Positions 1 to 9,139 of a stretch of DNA of 64,000 nucleotides are shown piece by piece; positions within the stretch are counted from its first letter, which is position 1, and each line of letters starts with the position of its first letter. The DNA is taken from positions 1 through 64,000 of the forward strand of contig JANRCR010000031.1 in the NCBI GenBank assembly GCA_030726915.1, read 5' to 3'. The notes under the pieces are model-generated. The model did no database searches. It had not been told where the DNA came from and saw only the letters and a program-made list of their open reading frames with translations. Origin of the DNA: Candidatus Nanopelagicales bacterium (GTDB lineage: Bacteria > Actinomycetota > Actinomycetes > S36-B12). The translations under genes were made by a program, and so were the position numbers.

Positions 1-105
1 GTTGGCCCGCGTGGGTGTTTTACAAACCCGGGTGGGGTGGGGGGGTGATGGGGGAGTTGGGACCAAGAGCGACCCAACGGGGCGCTGCCTGGCTAGCCTG
101 AGTGC

Positions 106-912
106 ATGGCCCCTCCACGTCGCCCCGAAGCCCTCGCGGTCCTCGCACCAGGAAGCCTCGAGGGGCGTACGGCGCTGGTGACCGGTGGCGGCACCGGCAT
201 CGGTCGCGCCACCGCCGAACTGCTCGCGGGCCTCGGAGCCCGCGTCGCGGTGACCGGACGGCGCGAGGAGCCACTCGCGGAGAGTGTGCGGGCCATGGAG
301 GCTGCCGGTGGCAGCGCGGCGGCGTACCCCTGCGATATCCGTGAGCCGGAGAATGTCGATGCCCTGCTCGATGCGGTACTCGGCGACATGGAACGCATCG
401 ACCTGCTCGTCAACAACGCGGGTGGGCAGTTCGTGTCCAAGGCTGAGGACATCTCCTACAACGGCTTCCGCGCCGTGGAGAGACTCAATCTGGACGCGAC
501 CTTCTACATCTCCACGCAGGTTGCCAAGCGGTCAATGCTTCCCGCGGGCTTCGGCAAGATCGCCAGCATCACGATGACGATGACACCGCACCGCGGGATC
601 ATCGGCATGTCGCACTCCTCCGCCGCTCGCGCCGGAGTGGAGAGCCTGACCGCCACCTGGGCGCAGGAGTGGGGCCCTCGCGGGCTGCGCACCATCGCGG
701 TCGCCCCCGGTATCGTCCACACCGAAGCATGGGAGCGCTACGGCCTTGACCCCGATCAGGTGGCGCAGGTCATCCCGGCGAAGCGTCTGCAGTCGGTTGA
801 CGATGTCGCGGCCCTCATCGGCTTCTGGATGAGTCCCGCGGGGGACTACATCAGTGGCATCACGCTCGTCACCGACGGCGGAATGAACCTCGCGGGACCC
901 TCCCTCTACTGA
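106..912 (+). CDS. SDR family oxidoreductase (2,4-dienoyl-CoA reductase-like)
   Basis: Rossmann motif TGGGTGIG, NNAG motif, C-terminal VTDGGM; 268 aa ORF. Confidence 0.88.
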   Translation: MAPPRRPEALAVLAPGSLEGRTALVTGGGTGIGRATAELLAGLGARVAVTGRREEPLAESVRAMEAAGGSAAAYPCDIREPENVDALLDAVLGDMERIDLLVNNAGGQFVSKAEDISYNGFRAVERLNLDATFYISTQVAKRSMLPAGFGKIASITMTMTPHRGIIGMSHSSAARAGVESLTATWAQEWGPRGLRTIAVAPGIVHTEAWERYGLDPDQVAQVIPAKRLQSVDDVAALIGFWMSPAGDYISGITLVTDGGMNLAGPSLY

Positions 913-923
913 GCGAGGAGCCC

Positions 924-1298
924 TCAGGCGGGGTTGAGGCTCGCGATGGCGATGATCTGCCAGCCTGCGGTCCCTTGACGCCACACCGTGAGGCGCGGAG
1001 CAGGCTTCGTCGATAGGCGCGAGCCGTTGATGGTCTCCTCGACGGACAACCAGTGGGTGGCCACAAGGGTGTCGCCCGACCGGGTGCTCGTGAAGTCTGT
1101 GATCGAGTACTCGCCGAGATCCTCGGCCTTGAGCATCTCGATCTCCTTGGCCTTGTTGCGCGGGCCATCGGTGTGCACCGACTGGAAGTCATCCGCCAGG
1201 ATCGCATCGACCGCGGTCCAATCCGCAGCGGCGACGGCGGTGACGAACTCGCGGTAGAGGGTCTCGCCGTGTGCCTGGGGATCCTGCAGTGCTGACAT
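924..1298 (-). CDS. SnoaL-like / nuclear transport factor 2 family protein (DUF4440-like)
   Basis: MSALQDPQAHGETLYREFVTAVAAADWTAVDAILADDFQSVHTDG...; start chosen inside the longer ORF 924..1553 at ATG 1298. Confidence 0.75.
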   Translation of the reverse strand: MSALQDPQAHGETLYREFVTAVAAADWTAVDAILADDFQSVHTDGPRNKAKEIEMLKAEDLGEYSITDFTSTRSGDTLVATHWLSVEETINGSRLSTKPAPRLTVWRQGTAGWQIIAIASLNPA

Positions 1299-1333
1299 GG
1301 ACACTCCTTGGGTCATGGGGGTGGTTGGGTCGT

Positions 1334-2593
1334 CTACTGAGGCTGGTCGAGGGACCAGGTCTCCCCAGACACCCGCAGGGGGATGCCTGACACGCCACGG
1401 TCGCCGAGTTTTACGCCCAGCGTCTGATGCAGCTGAATGGTATTGATATCGAAGCCTAGGCGCGAGGCGGCCATGTAGAGGCGCCACACCCGGGCGGTCG
1501 GCAGGCCGGCCTCCTCGACGCAGGCATCCCAGTTGCGCTCGAGATTGGCACACCAGTACTTGAGGGTGAGCGCGTAGTGCTCGCGCAGATTCTCATCGTG
1601 GCGGATCTCGAACCCCGCATCGTTCATCTCGCTGATGATCAAGCCGGGGGGGCTGAGTTCGCCATCGGGGAAGACATATCTGTTGATGAAACTGCGCTTG
1701 TAATGGGAGGGCCAACTGCTATCGAAGCGGGTGATGGTGTGGTTGAGCATGCGGCCCTCGGGGCGCAGCCGGTCGTAGAGGAAGCGGAAGTAGGCCGCGT
1801 AGTTCCTGCGTCCGATGTGCTCGGTCAGGCCGATGGAGGAGATGGCATCAAAGCCGCTCTCGGACACATCGCGATAGTCGCTGAAGCGGATCTGGGCCCT
1901 GTCTCCCAGGCCGGCGTCCTCAATGGTGCGCTGACCCCACTCGGCCTGCTGTCGCGACAGGGTGACACCGATCGCGGAGACTCCGTAGTTCTTCACCGCA
2001 TGCAGGACCATGCCGCCCCAGCCGCAGCCCACGTCCAGGAGCCGCATGCCTGGCCGGAGCCCGAGTTTGCGGCATACCAGGTCGAACTTTTCGTCCTGCG
2101 CGACCTCAAGTGATGCGTCCGGCGTGGGGAAGACGGCGCAGGTGTAGGCCATCGACGGGCCCAGCACGAAGGAGTAGAAGCGATTACTGACGTCGTAGTG
2201 ATGATGGATCGCCTCGGCGTCACGGCTCTTGGAGTGGCGGCGACCACCCAGCGCTCGCTCCTGTGCCGGTGGGACGGGGCGCACGAGCGCATCCCGCGCG
2301 AAGCGCCTGGCGAGTTTGGCGCGATCGGTCAGGGACACGTGGTCGAGGGGCATGGGATAGAGGCGCTTGAGGGCCTCGTAGACGTCACCGTGGATCTCCA
2401 GATCACCGGCGACGTAGGCGCGGGCGAGACCGAGTTGATTGGGTGCCCCGGCGATGTAGTGAATCCCTCGGGGACGCGTCACCTCAAGGATGACCTCGGC
2501 CCCGATAAGCCCGGTGCTCGATCCGTCGTAGGCCTTGAATCCGACGCGTCGTTCCGCAGGAATGACGGTGGCGAAGGCGGTCGCCAGGTCCAT
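1334..2593 (-). CDS. cyclopropane-fatty-acyl-phospholipid synthase family SAM-dependent methyltransferase (candidate TmsB/UfaA1-like)
   Basis: HHYDVSNRFYSFVLGPSMAYTCA, LLDVGCGWGGM SAM-binding motif, 419 aa. Confidence 0.9.
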   Translation of the reverse strand: MDLATAFATVIPAERRVGFKAYDGSSTGLIGAEVILEVTRPRGIHYIAGAPNQLGLARAYVAGDLEIHGDVYEALKRLYPMPLDHVSLTDRAKLARRFARDALVRPVPPAQERALGGRRHSKSRDAEAIHHHYDVSNRFYSFVLGPSMAYTCAVFPTPDASLEVAQDEKFDLVCRKLGLRPGMRLLDVGCGWGGMVLHAVKNYGVSAIGVTLSRQQAEWGQRTIEDAGLGDRAQIRFSDYRDVSESGFDAISSIGLTEHIGRRNYAAYFRFLYDRLRPEGRMLNHTITRFDSSWPSHYKRSFINRYVFPDGELSPPGLIISEMNDAGFEIRHDENLREHYALTLKYWCANLERNWDACVEEAGLPTARVWRLYMAASRLGFDINTIQLHQTLGVKLGDRGVSGIPLRVSGETWSLDQPQ

Positions 2594-2620
2594 TCTTCCC
2601 TCCCGTGTGCTTGCCCGTGC

Positions 2621-4033
2621 CTAGCAGCGGCGTACGACCTTGTCATACAGGTCCAGAAGCCGCGATTGTGGATCGTAGGCCCTCTTGAGCTCGGTGTACG
2701 CCGTTCCTCCGTAGATGTTCCAGAAGATTGCAGGCTCGTAGTAGGCGGAGGAATACAGGGATTTGCGCCCCTCCAGCTCCGTGACCTTGGCCTCGATGAG
2801 CCGGTTGACCCGTCCCTCGGCGGGATCGACGGTCTCGGGCAGGGGCACGGTCGACCAGAAGCCGACATTGACGTAGGTGACCGAGGGATCGAACTCATAG
2901 AGCGGCCAGGTGGCCTCGGGGTCACGCTGAAGCAGTGGACATATCCAGATCGGCTCGATCCCCACCTCGCGATGGAAGAAGTCGAGGAACTCGGGGAGGC
3001 GGTCGATGGGCACCTCAATGTCCTGCACAACCTCCTCGCGCGCGGGCCGTCGGAGCAGCCGTGCGATCCGAGTGGACAGGTGGGTACGCCGATCCCAGGC
3101 GATCAACTTCCAGTAAACGTCGCTGCGCAACTTGGTCTTGGGCCATAGTCGGCGGACCAGCGGCCGCTGCGTGCCGAAGGCGCGGGAGCACCAAAACCAA
3201 TCGGTGTCCCAGCGCCAGATGTAGTCGTGGATGGTCAGCAGATCCTCGCGCTTCGTTTGGATGGATCGGTAGTAGACGTCCATGCCGGTGTAGTCACTGG
3301 GCGTCATGCCCTGTCGGTCGTGGGTCATCTCGCCGAGGCTGAGGTAGTGCTCGTCGGGTGCAAAGACCGTGCCGTCGAGGAAGTGAACCGGTCGTCCCTC
3401 CCACTCCTGAGTGCGCGTGATCTCGGCCATCGCATCCGCCATGGCCTGCGCTGTGGCGAGGCGGACGTGGCGCAGTCGCACGTAGGGCTGCACCGGCTCC
3501 AACTCGATCTTGAGTCGGAGGGCATAGCCGAGGGTGCCGTAGGAGTTGGGGAATCCGTAGTAGAGATCGCGGTGCGGATCATCCGCGCGACCGGACACGG
3601 TCAGGACCTCCCCGTCGCCGGTGAGAATGTCCATCTCGATCACCGACTCATGCGGCAGCCCCCAGCGGAAGCTCGTGCTCTCGATACCGAGACCGGTCAC
3701 TGCGCCACCGAGCGTGATGGTCTTCAACTGCGGCACGCACAGCGGCATCAATCCATAGGGCAGTGTCGCCGCCACCAGGTGCTCGTACGTCGTCATGCCC
3801 TGCACCTCCGCCGTGTGAGCAACGGGATCTACGGCGAGCACTCCGTCGAACGACGACACATCCAGACCGGGTGCTGTGGATACCGCACGCTGCCGAAAGA
3901 GGTTGGAGGTTCGCTTCGCCAGGCGGACGGGCGCTCCGAGCGGCAGGGCGGCGTACACGGCACGCAGGTGGGCAACCCGGGCGTCGTAGTCCACTCGCCA
4001 GGGGGGCGTGACGGTCTCAGGGGCAGCCGACAT
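2621..4033 (-). CDS. FAD-binding oxidoreductase (candidate TmsA-like, 10-methylene fatty acyl reductase)
   Basis: FAD_binding_4-like region GVLAVDPVAHTAEVQGMTTYEHLVAATLPYGLMPLCVPQLKTITLGGAVTGLGIESTSFRWGLPHE; directly upstream of the CFA-type methyltransferase; start trimmed to ATG 4033. Confidence 0.82.
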   Translation of the reverse strand: MSAAPETVTPPWRVDYDARVAHLRAVYAALPLGAPVRLAKRTSNLFRQRAVSTAPGLDVSSFDGVLAVDPVAHTAEVQGMTTYEHLVAATLPYGLMPLCVPQLKTITLGGAVTGLGIESTSFRWGLPHESVIEMDILTGDGEVLTVSGRADDPHRDLYYGFPNSYGTLGYALRLKIELEPVQPYVRLRHVRLATAQAMADAMAEITRTQEWEGRPVHFLDGTVFAPDEHYLSLGEMTHDRQGMTPSDYTGMDVYYRSIQTKREDLLTIHDYIWRWDTDWFWCSRAFGTQRPLVRRLWPKTKLRSDVYWKLIAWDRRTHLSTRIARLLRRPAREEVVQDIEVPIDRLPEFLDFFHREVGIEPIWICPLLQRDPEATWPLYEFDPSVTYVNVGFWSTVPLPETVDPAEGRVNRLIEAKVTELEGRKSLYSSAYYEPAIFWNIYGGTAYTELKRAYDPQSRLLDLYDKVVRRC

Positions 4034-4685
4034 GCGCGACACGGTAGCCGTAGCGGAAGATGTGCGGGTGACGCAGGAGGTGCTGGAGGCAGGGCCACAG
4101 GCCCCTCGGCGGGGAATCCCCGCCGCAGCCGTGTGGGCCCTCGGCATCGGCGCCCTCGTCATCCTCACGGTCGCCAATGTCCTCGCCATCACCGACTTCG
4201 CGGCCCGCACGATCGAGGCGGATGCGCTCATCACGGCGGTCGAGCGGTCGGAGGCGTCGATGATGGCCACGCAGGAAGAGTTTGCGACCGTCATGGCCAC
4301 GGTCGACCGGGAGTCCCTCACCGATCAGGAGCGCGAGGCATTGCGGACGGAACTCACCGAACTCGCGCAGAAGAGTCAGGCATCGATTGGCCTCGCTGGG
4401 ATCGGTGTCGCAGACGTGTCCGTGCTGCCCTGGCATACCTCCATCACGAACGCCAGGGATGTGTATCTCGAGCACAACAGTGCCTGGGTGGACTACATGG
4501 CTGCGGCAGCCGTGGACCCGGCCGAGTGGTTCCGCCCGCAGGCCGCGGTCAATGACACCTTTGCCGACGCCAGGGTTCCATTGATTGAGGCGGTCCCCCT
4601 GGTGGATGTACTGCAGACATTGGCGCGCATCGAACTCATCTACGTGTCGGGAAGCGGCGACTCGGGCAGCGAACAGGCAGCCTGA
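4032..4685 (+). CDS. hypothetical membrane-anchored protein, one predicted N-terminal TM helix
   Basis: ORF 4008..4685; hydrophobic IPAAAVWALGIGALVILTVANVLAITDF; start at 4008 or 4032. Confidence 0.6.
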   Translation: MRDTVAVAEDVRVTQEVLEAGPQAPRRGIPAAAVWALGIGALVILTVANVLAITDFAARTIEADALITAVERSEASMMATQEEFATVMATVDRESLTDQEREALRTELTELAQKSQASIGLAGIGVADVSVLPWHTSITNARDVYLEHNSAWVDYMAAAAVDPAEWFRPQAAVNDTFADARVPLIEAVPLVDVLQTLARIELIYVSGSGDSGSEQAA

Positions 4686-4856
4686 GCGTCAGGCGCACAA
4701 TGTGGCGAGGACCGCGATGTCGGGATCTTCGCCGAGGTCGATGCTCACCCTGCTGAGCAGGCGCGTCACCGTGCCATCGGCCTCGGCTTCCACCCAGCCA
4801 GCCCGATGATCGAGGCCGAGATGCGGGATTCCCGGCAGGAGCACGCAGCCCGATTC

Positions 4857-4931
4857 GGCGCCCTCGGCCTCCGTCCGATACGGCGCCCTCTGCCTCAGGC
4901 CGGCGCGGCGCCCTCGGCCTCCGGTGTGGAC
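4857..4931. repeat. three imperfect 25-bp tandem units beginning GGCGCCCTC
   Basis: units at 4857, 4882, 4907: GGCGCCCTCGGCCTCCGTCCGATAC / GGCGCCCTCTGCCTCAGGCCGGCGC / GGCGCCCTCGGCCTCCGGTGTGGAC. Confidence 0.6.
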
Positions 4932-5080
4932 GGACGCGTCTCCATGGGTGGGTGCAAGACGATGAGCGCGGCTGGCTGCGGGTTCGCGAACTGGCCGGAG
5001 CGCGGAAGGCGGCAAGCACCCTCGCGCGCCGAGTGTCGCGCGACGCCTCCCAAATCGGCAGGCGTCGCACCCAGAGTCGT

Positions 5081-5129
5081 GAACTTCGGGACGAAAGTGC
5101 CCTTGGGCGACACTTTTGTCCCGAAGTTC
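5081..5129. repeat. long intergenic inverted repeat (19-bp arms, 11-nt loop)
   Basis: GAACTTCGGGACGAAAGTG - CCCCTTGGGCGA-type loop region - CACTTTTGTCCCGAAGTTC, one G/T wobble position. Confidence 0.85.
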
Positions 5130-5155
5130 GGGCATGAGTGGGCTGGCTGGCGCCT

Positions 5156-5527
5156 TCAGGGTCGGCGCTCGCGCACGAAGCAGAAGATGTTGCCCTCCGG
5201 GTCCTCGAGCCGGATCCAGGCCGCGCCGACCTCGGTGACGGGCTCGGAGTCGATGCGCGTGGCCCCGAGGTCGACAGCGGCCTCCGCGGCCGCCTCGATA
5301 TCGGGCACGTGCACGTCGATATGCACCCGCGTCTTGGCCGCGACCGGCTCCGGCACGCGCTGGATGACCAGGCGCGGCCCGCGATCCGCGGGATCGACCA
5401 GCGACCAGTAGACGCGGTCTGGTGCATCGAAGCGTCCCTCATCCTCCACGGCGTATCCGAGGACCTGGGACCAGAAGGCGACCATGCGCGCAGGGTCGTT
5501 GACATCAAGGGCGAGTTCGACGTGCAT
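5156..5527 (-). CDS. VOC family protein (glyoxalase/bleomycin resistance-like)
   Basis: MHVELALDVNDPARMVAFWSQVLGY...HIDVHVPDIEAAAEAAVDLGA...EDPEGNIFCFVRE. Confidence 0.88.
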   Translation of the reverse strand: MHVELALDVNDPARMVAFWSQVLGYAVEDEGRFDAPDRVYWSLVDPADRGPRLVIQRVPEPVAAKTRVHIDVHVPDIEAAAEAAVDLGATRIDSEPVTEVGAAWIRLEDPEGNIFCFVRERRP

Positions 5528-5549
5528 CCCCGGAGGGTAGCCTCGCCAC

Positions 5550-6101
5550 GTGGCGCTCACCGGGGATCCGCATCACGCACTTGTCGTCATCGACGTCCAG
5601 CAGGGTTTCGACGATCCTGTGTGGGGCCCCCGCGACAACCCGGCATGTGAGGCCCGCATCCTCGAACTCATCGCGGCCTGGCGTGCGGTGCAATGGCCCA
5701 TCGTCGTCGTACGCCATGACTCGACGTCGGCGGATTCACCGCTGCGACCTGGTCAGCCGGGCAATGATCTCCGGCCGGGGATCGATGGAGATGTCCTCAT
5801 CACCAAGAGCGTCAACTCCGCCTTCTACGGCGATCCGGACCTGCACACATGGCTCACCGAGCGAGGGATCACGCGGCTGACCCTCTGCGGCGTGACCACC
5901 AACCACTGCTGCGAGACGACCGCGCGCATGGCGGGCAATCTGGGGTACGACGTCGACTTCGTCATCGATGCCACGCACACCTTTGATCGCATCGGCCCGG
6001 ATGGTCAGGTCGTGAGGGCTCAGGACCTGGCCCGCATCACCGCGACCAATCTGCACGGGGAGTTCGCCGCGGTCCGGACCACTCGCGAGGTGCTCGATTA
6101 G
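5550..6101 (+). CDS. isochorismatase-family cysteine hydrolase
   Basis: HALVVIDVQQGF, CGVTTNHCCETTARMAGNLGYDVDFVIDAT. Confidence 0.92.
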   Translation: MALTGDPHHALVVIDVQQGFDDPVWGPRDNPACEARILELIAAWRAVQWPIVVVRHDSTSADSPLRPGQPGNDLRPGIDGDVLITKSVNSAFYGDPDLHTWLTERGITRLTLCGVTTNHCCETTARMAGNLGYDVDFVIDATHTFDRIGPDGQVVRAQDLARITATNLHGEFAAVRTTREVLD

Positions 6102-6916
6102 ATCGTCAGCCCGAGACGTTCGGCGCCGGCGTACACATTGAGTGAGCCGCCCCGCACGAAGCCGACCAGGGTGAGCCCGCATTCGCGGGCGAGGTCAACG
6201 GCCAAGGTTGTGGGTGCGGAGACGGACGCCAGCAGGGGTACGCCGGCCAGCACGGCCTTGTGCACCAATTCCGCCGACGCGCGACCACTCACCTGGAGTG
6301 CATGGCCACTCAACGGAAGGCGTTCTTGCTGCAGTGCCCATCCCACGACCTTGTCGACGGCGTTGTGCCGGCCGACATCTTCCCGCAGGCAGATGAGCTC
6401 ACCCGAGGGTGTGAAGAGGCCAGCCGCATGCAACCCACCGCTGACGGCAAAACCACGCTGGGCTTCCAGGCAGATGTCGGGCTGGCGCAGCACCGCCACG
6501 ATGTCGAAGGAGGTGTCGTCTCGAGTAAGTGGCCACCGCCGAGTTCGCTGGGTTAGGGCGATGAGATCGGCGCCACAGACGCCGCAGGCGCTGGATGTCG
6601 CATGCAGTCGCGGCTGCATGGGCTCGGCAGATCGGGTCCGCACCTGGACGATGCGGCGGGTGTCCTCAGCGTCGGGGTGAACGAGTTCGAAGCATTCCTT
6701 GGCCTCCACCACATCGTCGACATGGGCTATCACGCCTTCGGCGACCAGCCAGCCCAGCGTGAGCTCAATGTCGTGTCCCGGCGTGCGCATCGTGGTGGAA
6801 ACGGCAACGCCGTCCACCTCGATCTCGAGGGGTTCTTCAATCGCGAGAGCATCCGGGCCGGCGGTGGCCGCGCCATCACGCCACCGCAGCACGCGGCGCC
6901 GGTCGGTCGAGGCCAT
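6098..6916 (-). CDS. fdhD: formate dehydrogenase accessory sulfurtransferase FdhD
   Basis: EEPLEIEVDG, SSACGVCGADLI, VGRHNAVDKVVGWAL, SGRASAELVHKAVLAGVPLLASVSAPT. Confidence 0.95.
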   Translation of the reverse strand: MASTDRRRVLRWRDGAATAGPDALAIEEPLEIEVDGVAVSTTMRTPGHDIELTLGWLVAEGVIAHVDDVVEAKECFELVHPDAEDTRRIVQVRTRSAEPMQPRLHATSSACGVCGADLIALTQRTRRWPLTRDDTSFDIVAVLRQPDICLEAQRGFAVSGGLHAAGLFTPSGELICLREDVGRHNAVDKVVGWALQQERLPLSGHALQVSGRASAELVHKAVLAGVPLLASVSAPTTLAVDLARECGLTLVGFVRGGSLNVYAGAERLGLTI

Positions 6917-6997
6917 GGCTTCCCTCCGCAGGCGGTGACATCAGCCTAGGGGCCACCTCGAACATTCATGCATCTGATACCCGGTCATCCGCCACGA

Positions 6998-7020
6998 GTG
7001 GTTCCACACTGTGGAACCAC
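6998..7020. promoter_or_regulatory. 23-bp perfect palindrome, candidate IclR-family operator
   Basis: GTGGTTCCACA-C-TGTGGAACCAC between divergent fdhD and fdsG. Confidence 0.7.
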
Positions 7021-7118
7021 GCGTGGTGAGGTGACTGAGGGCTCCCACTCGGGAGCAACGTGGCCTACGATAGGGCCACATCGCCGGCATACCGTGCCGG
7101 CTGCCGGAGGGTGGTGTG

Positions 7119-7595
7119 GTGACGAGTCACCAAGCGTGGTCGGTCGAGGCCGCCACGGTCATCCTTCAGGCGATGCCCGCTGAGGAACGACTCATGCTGC
7201 CGGCCCTGCAGCGCATCCAGGCCGTCTTCGGCTGGGTCCCTGATGAGTCGGTCCCGGTCATCGCGCGGGAACTCAACGTCTCCCGCGCCGAGGTGGTCGG
7301 CGTTCTCACGTACTACCACGATCTTCGCCAGTCTCCCCCGCCTCCGGTCGCGGTCCAGGTCTGTGTCTCCGAGGCATGCCAGGCGGTGGGTGCTCGCCCT
7401 CTGGCCGCATCCCTGGAGGCCGTGTACGGCGTGCCTCTGGGCGAGACCCGTGACGGTGTGGAGTTTGCGAAGGTCTACTGCCTCGGCAACTGCGCACTGG
7501 GTCCCGCTGCGATGGTGAACGGTCGCCTCCTCGGCCGCTGTGATGTCGAGCGCGTCGGAGCGGCCATTGCTCAGGCGCAGTCGGTGCTGGCATGA
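7119..7595 (+). CDS. fdsG: NAD-dependent formate dehydrogenase gamma subunit (NuoE-like)
   Basis: MLPALQRIQAVFGWVPDE...VQVCVSEACQAVGA...VYCLGNCALGPAAMVNGRLLG; first gene of fds operon. Confidence 0.92.
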   Translation: MTSHQAWSVEAATVILQAMPAEERLMLPALQRIQAVFGWVPDESVPVIARELNVSRAEVVGVLTYYHDLRQSPPPPVAVQVCVSEACQAVGARPLAASLEAVYGVPLGETRDGVEFAKVYCLGNCALGPAAMVNGRLLGRCDVERVGAAIAQAQSVLA

Positions 7596-9139
7596 CTCGC
7601 ATCTACGTGCCTCGCGACAGCGCCGCTCGCTCCGTCGGCGCGGATGAGGTAGCCCGCGCGGTGGAGAATGAGTGTGGCGTCCGAGGAATCAACGTCGAGA
7701 TCGTGCGCAATGGATCGCGAGGTCTGCTGTGGCTCGAACCGCTCGTCGAGGTGGAGACATCGCGGGGGCGCATGGGCTACGGCCCGGTCACGCCCGGCGA
7801 CGTCCCGGGTCTCATCGACGGGGGCTTCCTTGAGGGTGCCCATCATGAGTTGGCGCTGGGCGTTGTCGACGACATACCGTGGCTGGCCCGCCAGCAGCGC
7901 GTGAGTTTTGCCCGGGTCGGCATCATTGATCCCCTTGATCTTGACGCCTATCGCGCCACCGGTGGCCTGCGGGGGCTGCAGCGAGCGCTGCAGGAGTCGG
8001 CGGAGGAGATCGTCGGGGACGTGCTGGCCTCCGGGCTGCGGGGACGCGGTGGGGCCGGCTTCCCCGCAGGCATCAAATGGCGCACCGTCCTCGAGGCTGA
8101 ATCGCTCGACAAGTACATCTGTTGCAACGCGGATGAGGGGGACAGCGGCACCTTCGCCGACCGCATGCTCATGGAGGGGGATCCCTTCACGCTCCTCGAG
8201 GGCATGGCGATCGCCGGTGTAGCCGTCGGTGCAACTCGTGGACTCATCTACGTGCGCTCCGAATACCCCGATGCCATCGCCACGCTGCGCACCGCCGTGG
8301 ACATTGCACGCGTCGATGGCTGGCTCGGAGTCGACGTCATGGGCACGGGACGGACGTTTGACATCCGCGTCGTTGAGGGAGCGGGATCCTACGTATGTGG
8401 TGAAGAGACCGCGATGCTGGAAAGCCTCGAGGGCAAGCGCGGCATGGTGCGGCCCAAGCCACCCATACCCGCACTGAAGGGTCTCTTCGGGCAGCCGACC
8501 CTGGTGCACAACGTCTTGACCCTGTCGGCTGTGCCATCCATCATCGCCGATGGGCCGGGCGACTACCAGGCACTCGGAGTCGACCGTTCGCGCGGCACCC
8601 AGGTCTTCCAACTCGCGGGCAATCTTGCCCGTGGCGGCATTGTGGAGATCGCCTTCGGTGTCACCCTGCGGGAGCTCATCGAGGATTTCGGGGGAGGCAC
8701 TCTCAGCGGGCGCCCCCTGCGGGCGGTGCAGGTCGGTGGACCACTCGGTGCCTATCTGCCGGCCGAGGCTCTCGACGTCTCGATGGATTACGAAGCACTC
8801 GCGGACTCCGGTGGTCTGCTCGGCCATGGCGGAGTCGTGGCATTCGATGACTCAATCGATATGGCCACCCAGGCGCGGTTTGCGATGGAGTTTTGTGCCG
8901 TGGAGTCCTGCGGCAAGTGCACGCCGTGCCGCATCGGCTCCACGCGTGGAATTGAAGTGATCGACAAGATCACGGCGGGTGTCGATCGCGAGCTCAATCT
9001 GGTCCTCCTGGAGGACCTCTGCGCCACCATGACCGACGGATCACTGTGTGCCATGGGCGGCCTCACGCCCCTCCCGGTGCTCAGCGCTCTGGCACACTTC
9101 CCTGAGGACTTCCATCGCCCCCCTGAGGTGACGCCATGA
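7592..9139 (+). CDS. fdsB: NAD-dependent formate dehydrogenase beta subunit (NuoF-like)
   Basis: GRGGAGFPAGIKW, CNADEGDSGTFADRMLMEGDPF, ESCGKCTPCRIGSTRG; 4-bp overlap with fdsG. Confidence 0.94.
   Translation: MTRIYVPRDSAARSVGADEVARAVENECGVRGINVEIVRNGSRGLLWLEPLVEVETSRGRMGYGPVTPGDVPGLIDGGFLEGAHHELALGVVDDIPWLARQQRVSFARVGIIDPLDLDAYRATGGLRGLQRALQESAEEIVGDVLASGLRGRGGAGFPAGIKWRTVLEAESLDKYICCNADEGDSGTFADRMLMEGDPFTLLEGMAIAGVAVGATRGLIYVRSEYPDAIATLRTAVDIARVDGWLGVDVMGTGRTFDIRVVEGAGSYVCGEETAMLESLEGKRGMVRPKPPIPALKGLFGQPTLVHNVLTLSAVPSIIADGPGDYQALGVDRSRGTQVFQLAGNLARGGIVEIAFGVTLRELIEDFGGGTLSGRPLRAVQVGGPLGAYLPAEALDVSMDYEALADSGGLLGHGGVVAFDDSIDMATQARFAMEFCAVESCGKCTPCRIGSTRGIEVIDKITAGVDRELNLVLLEDLCATMTDGSLCAMGGLTPLPVLSALAHFPEDFHRPPEVTP

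Noticed and set aside
3227-4555. 442-aa plus-strand ORF
   Set aside because: Antisense to the FAD oxidoreductase, then out of frame over the next gene; no recognisable domain.
7571-8827. 418-aa minus-strand ORF
   Set aside because: Antisense to fdsB; composition typical of shadow ORFs.
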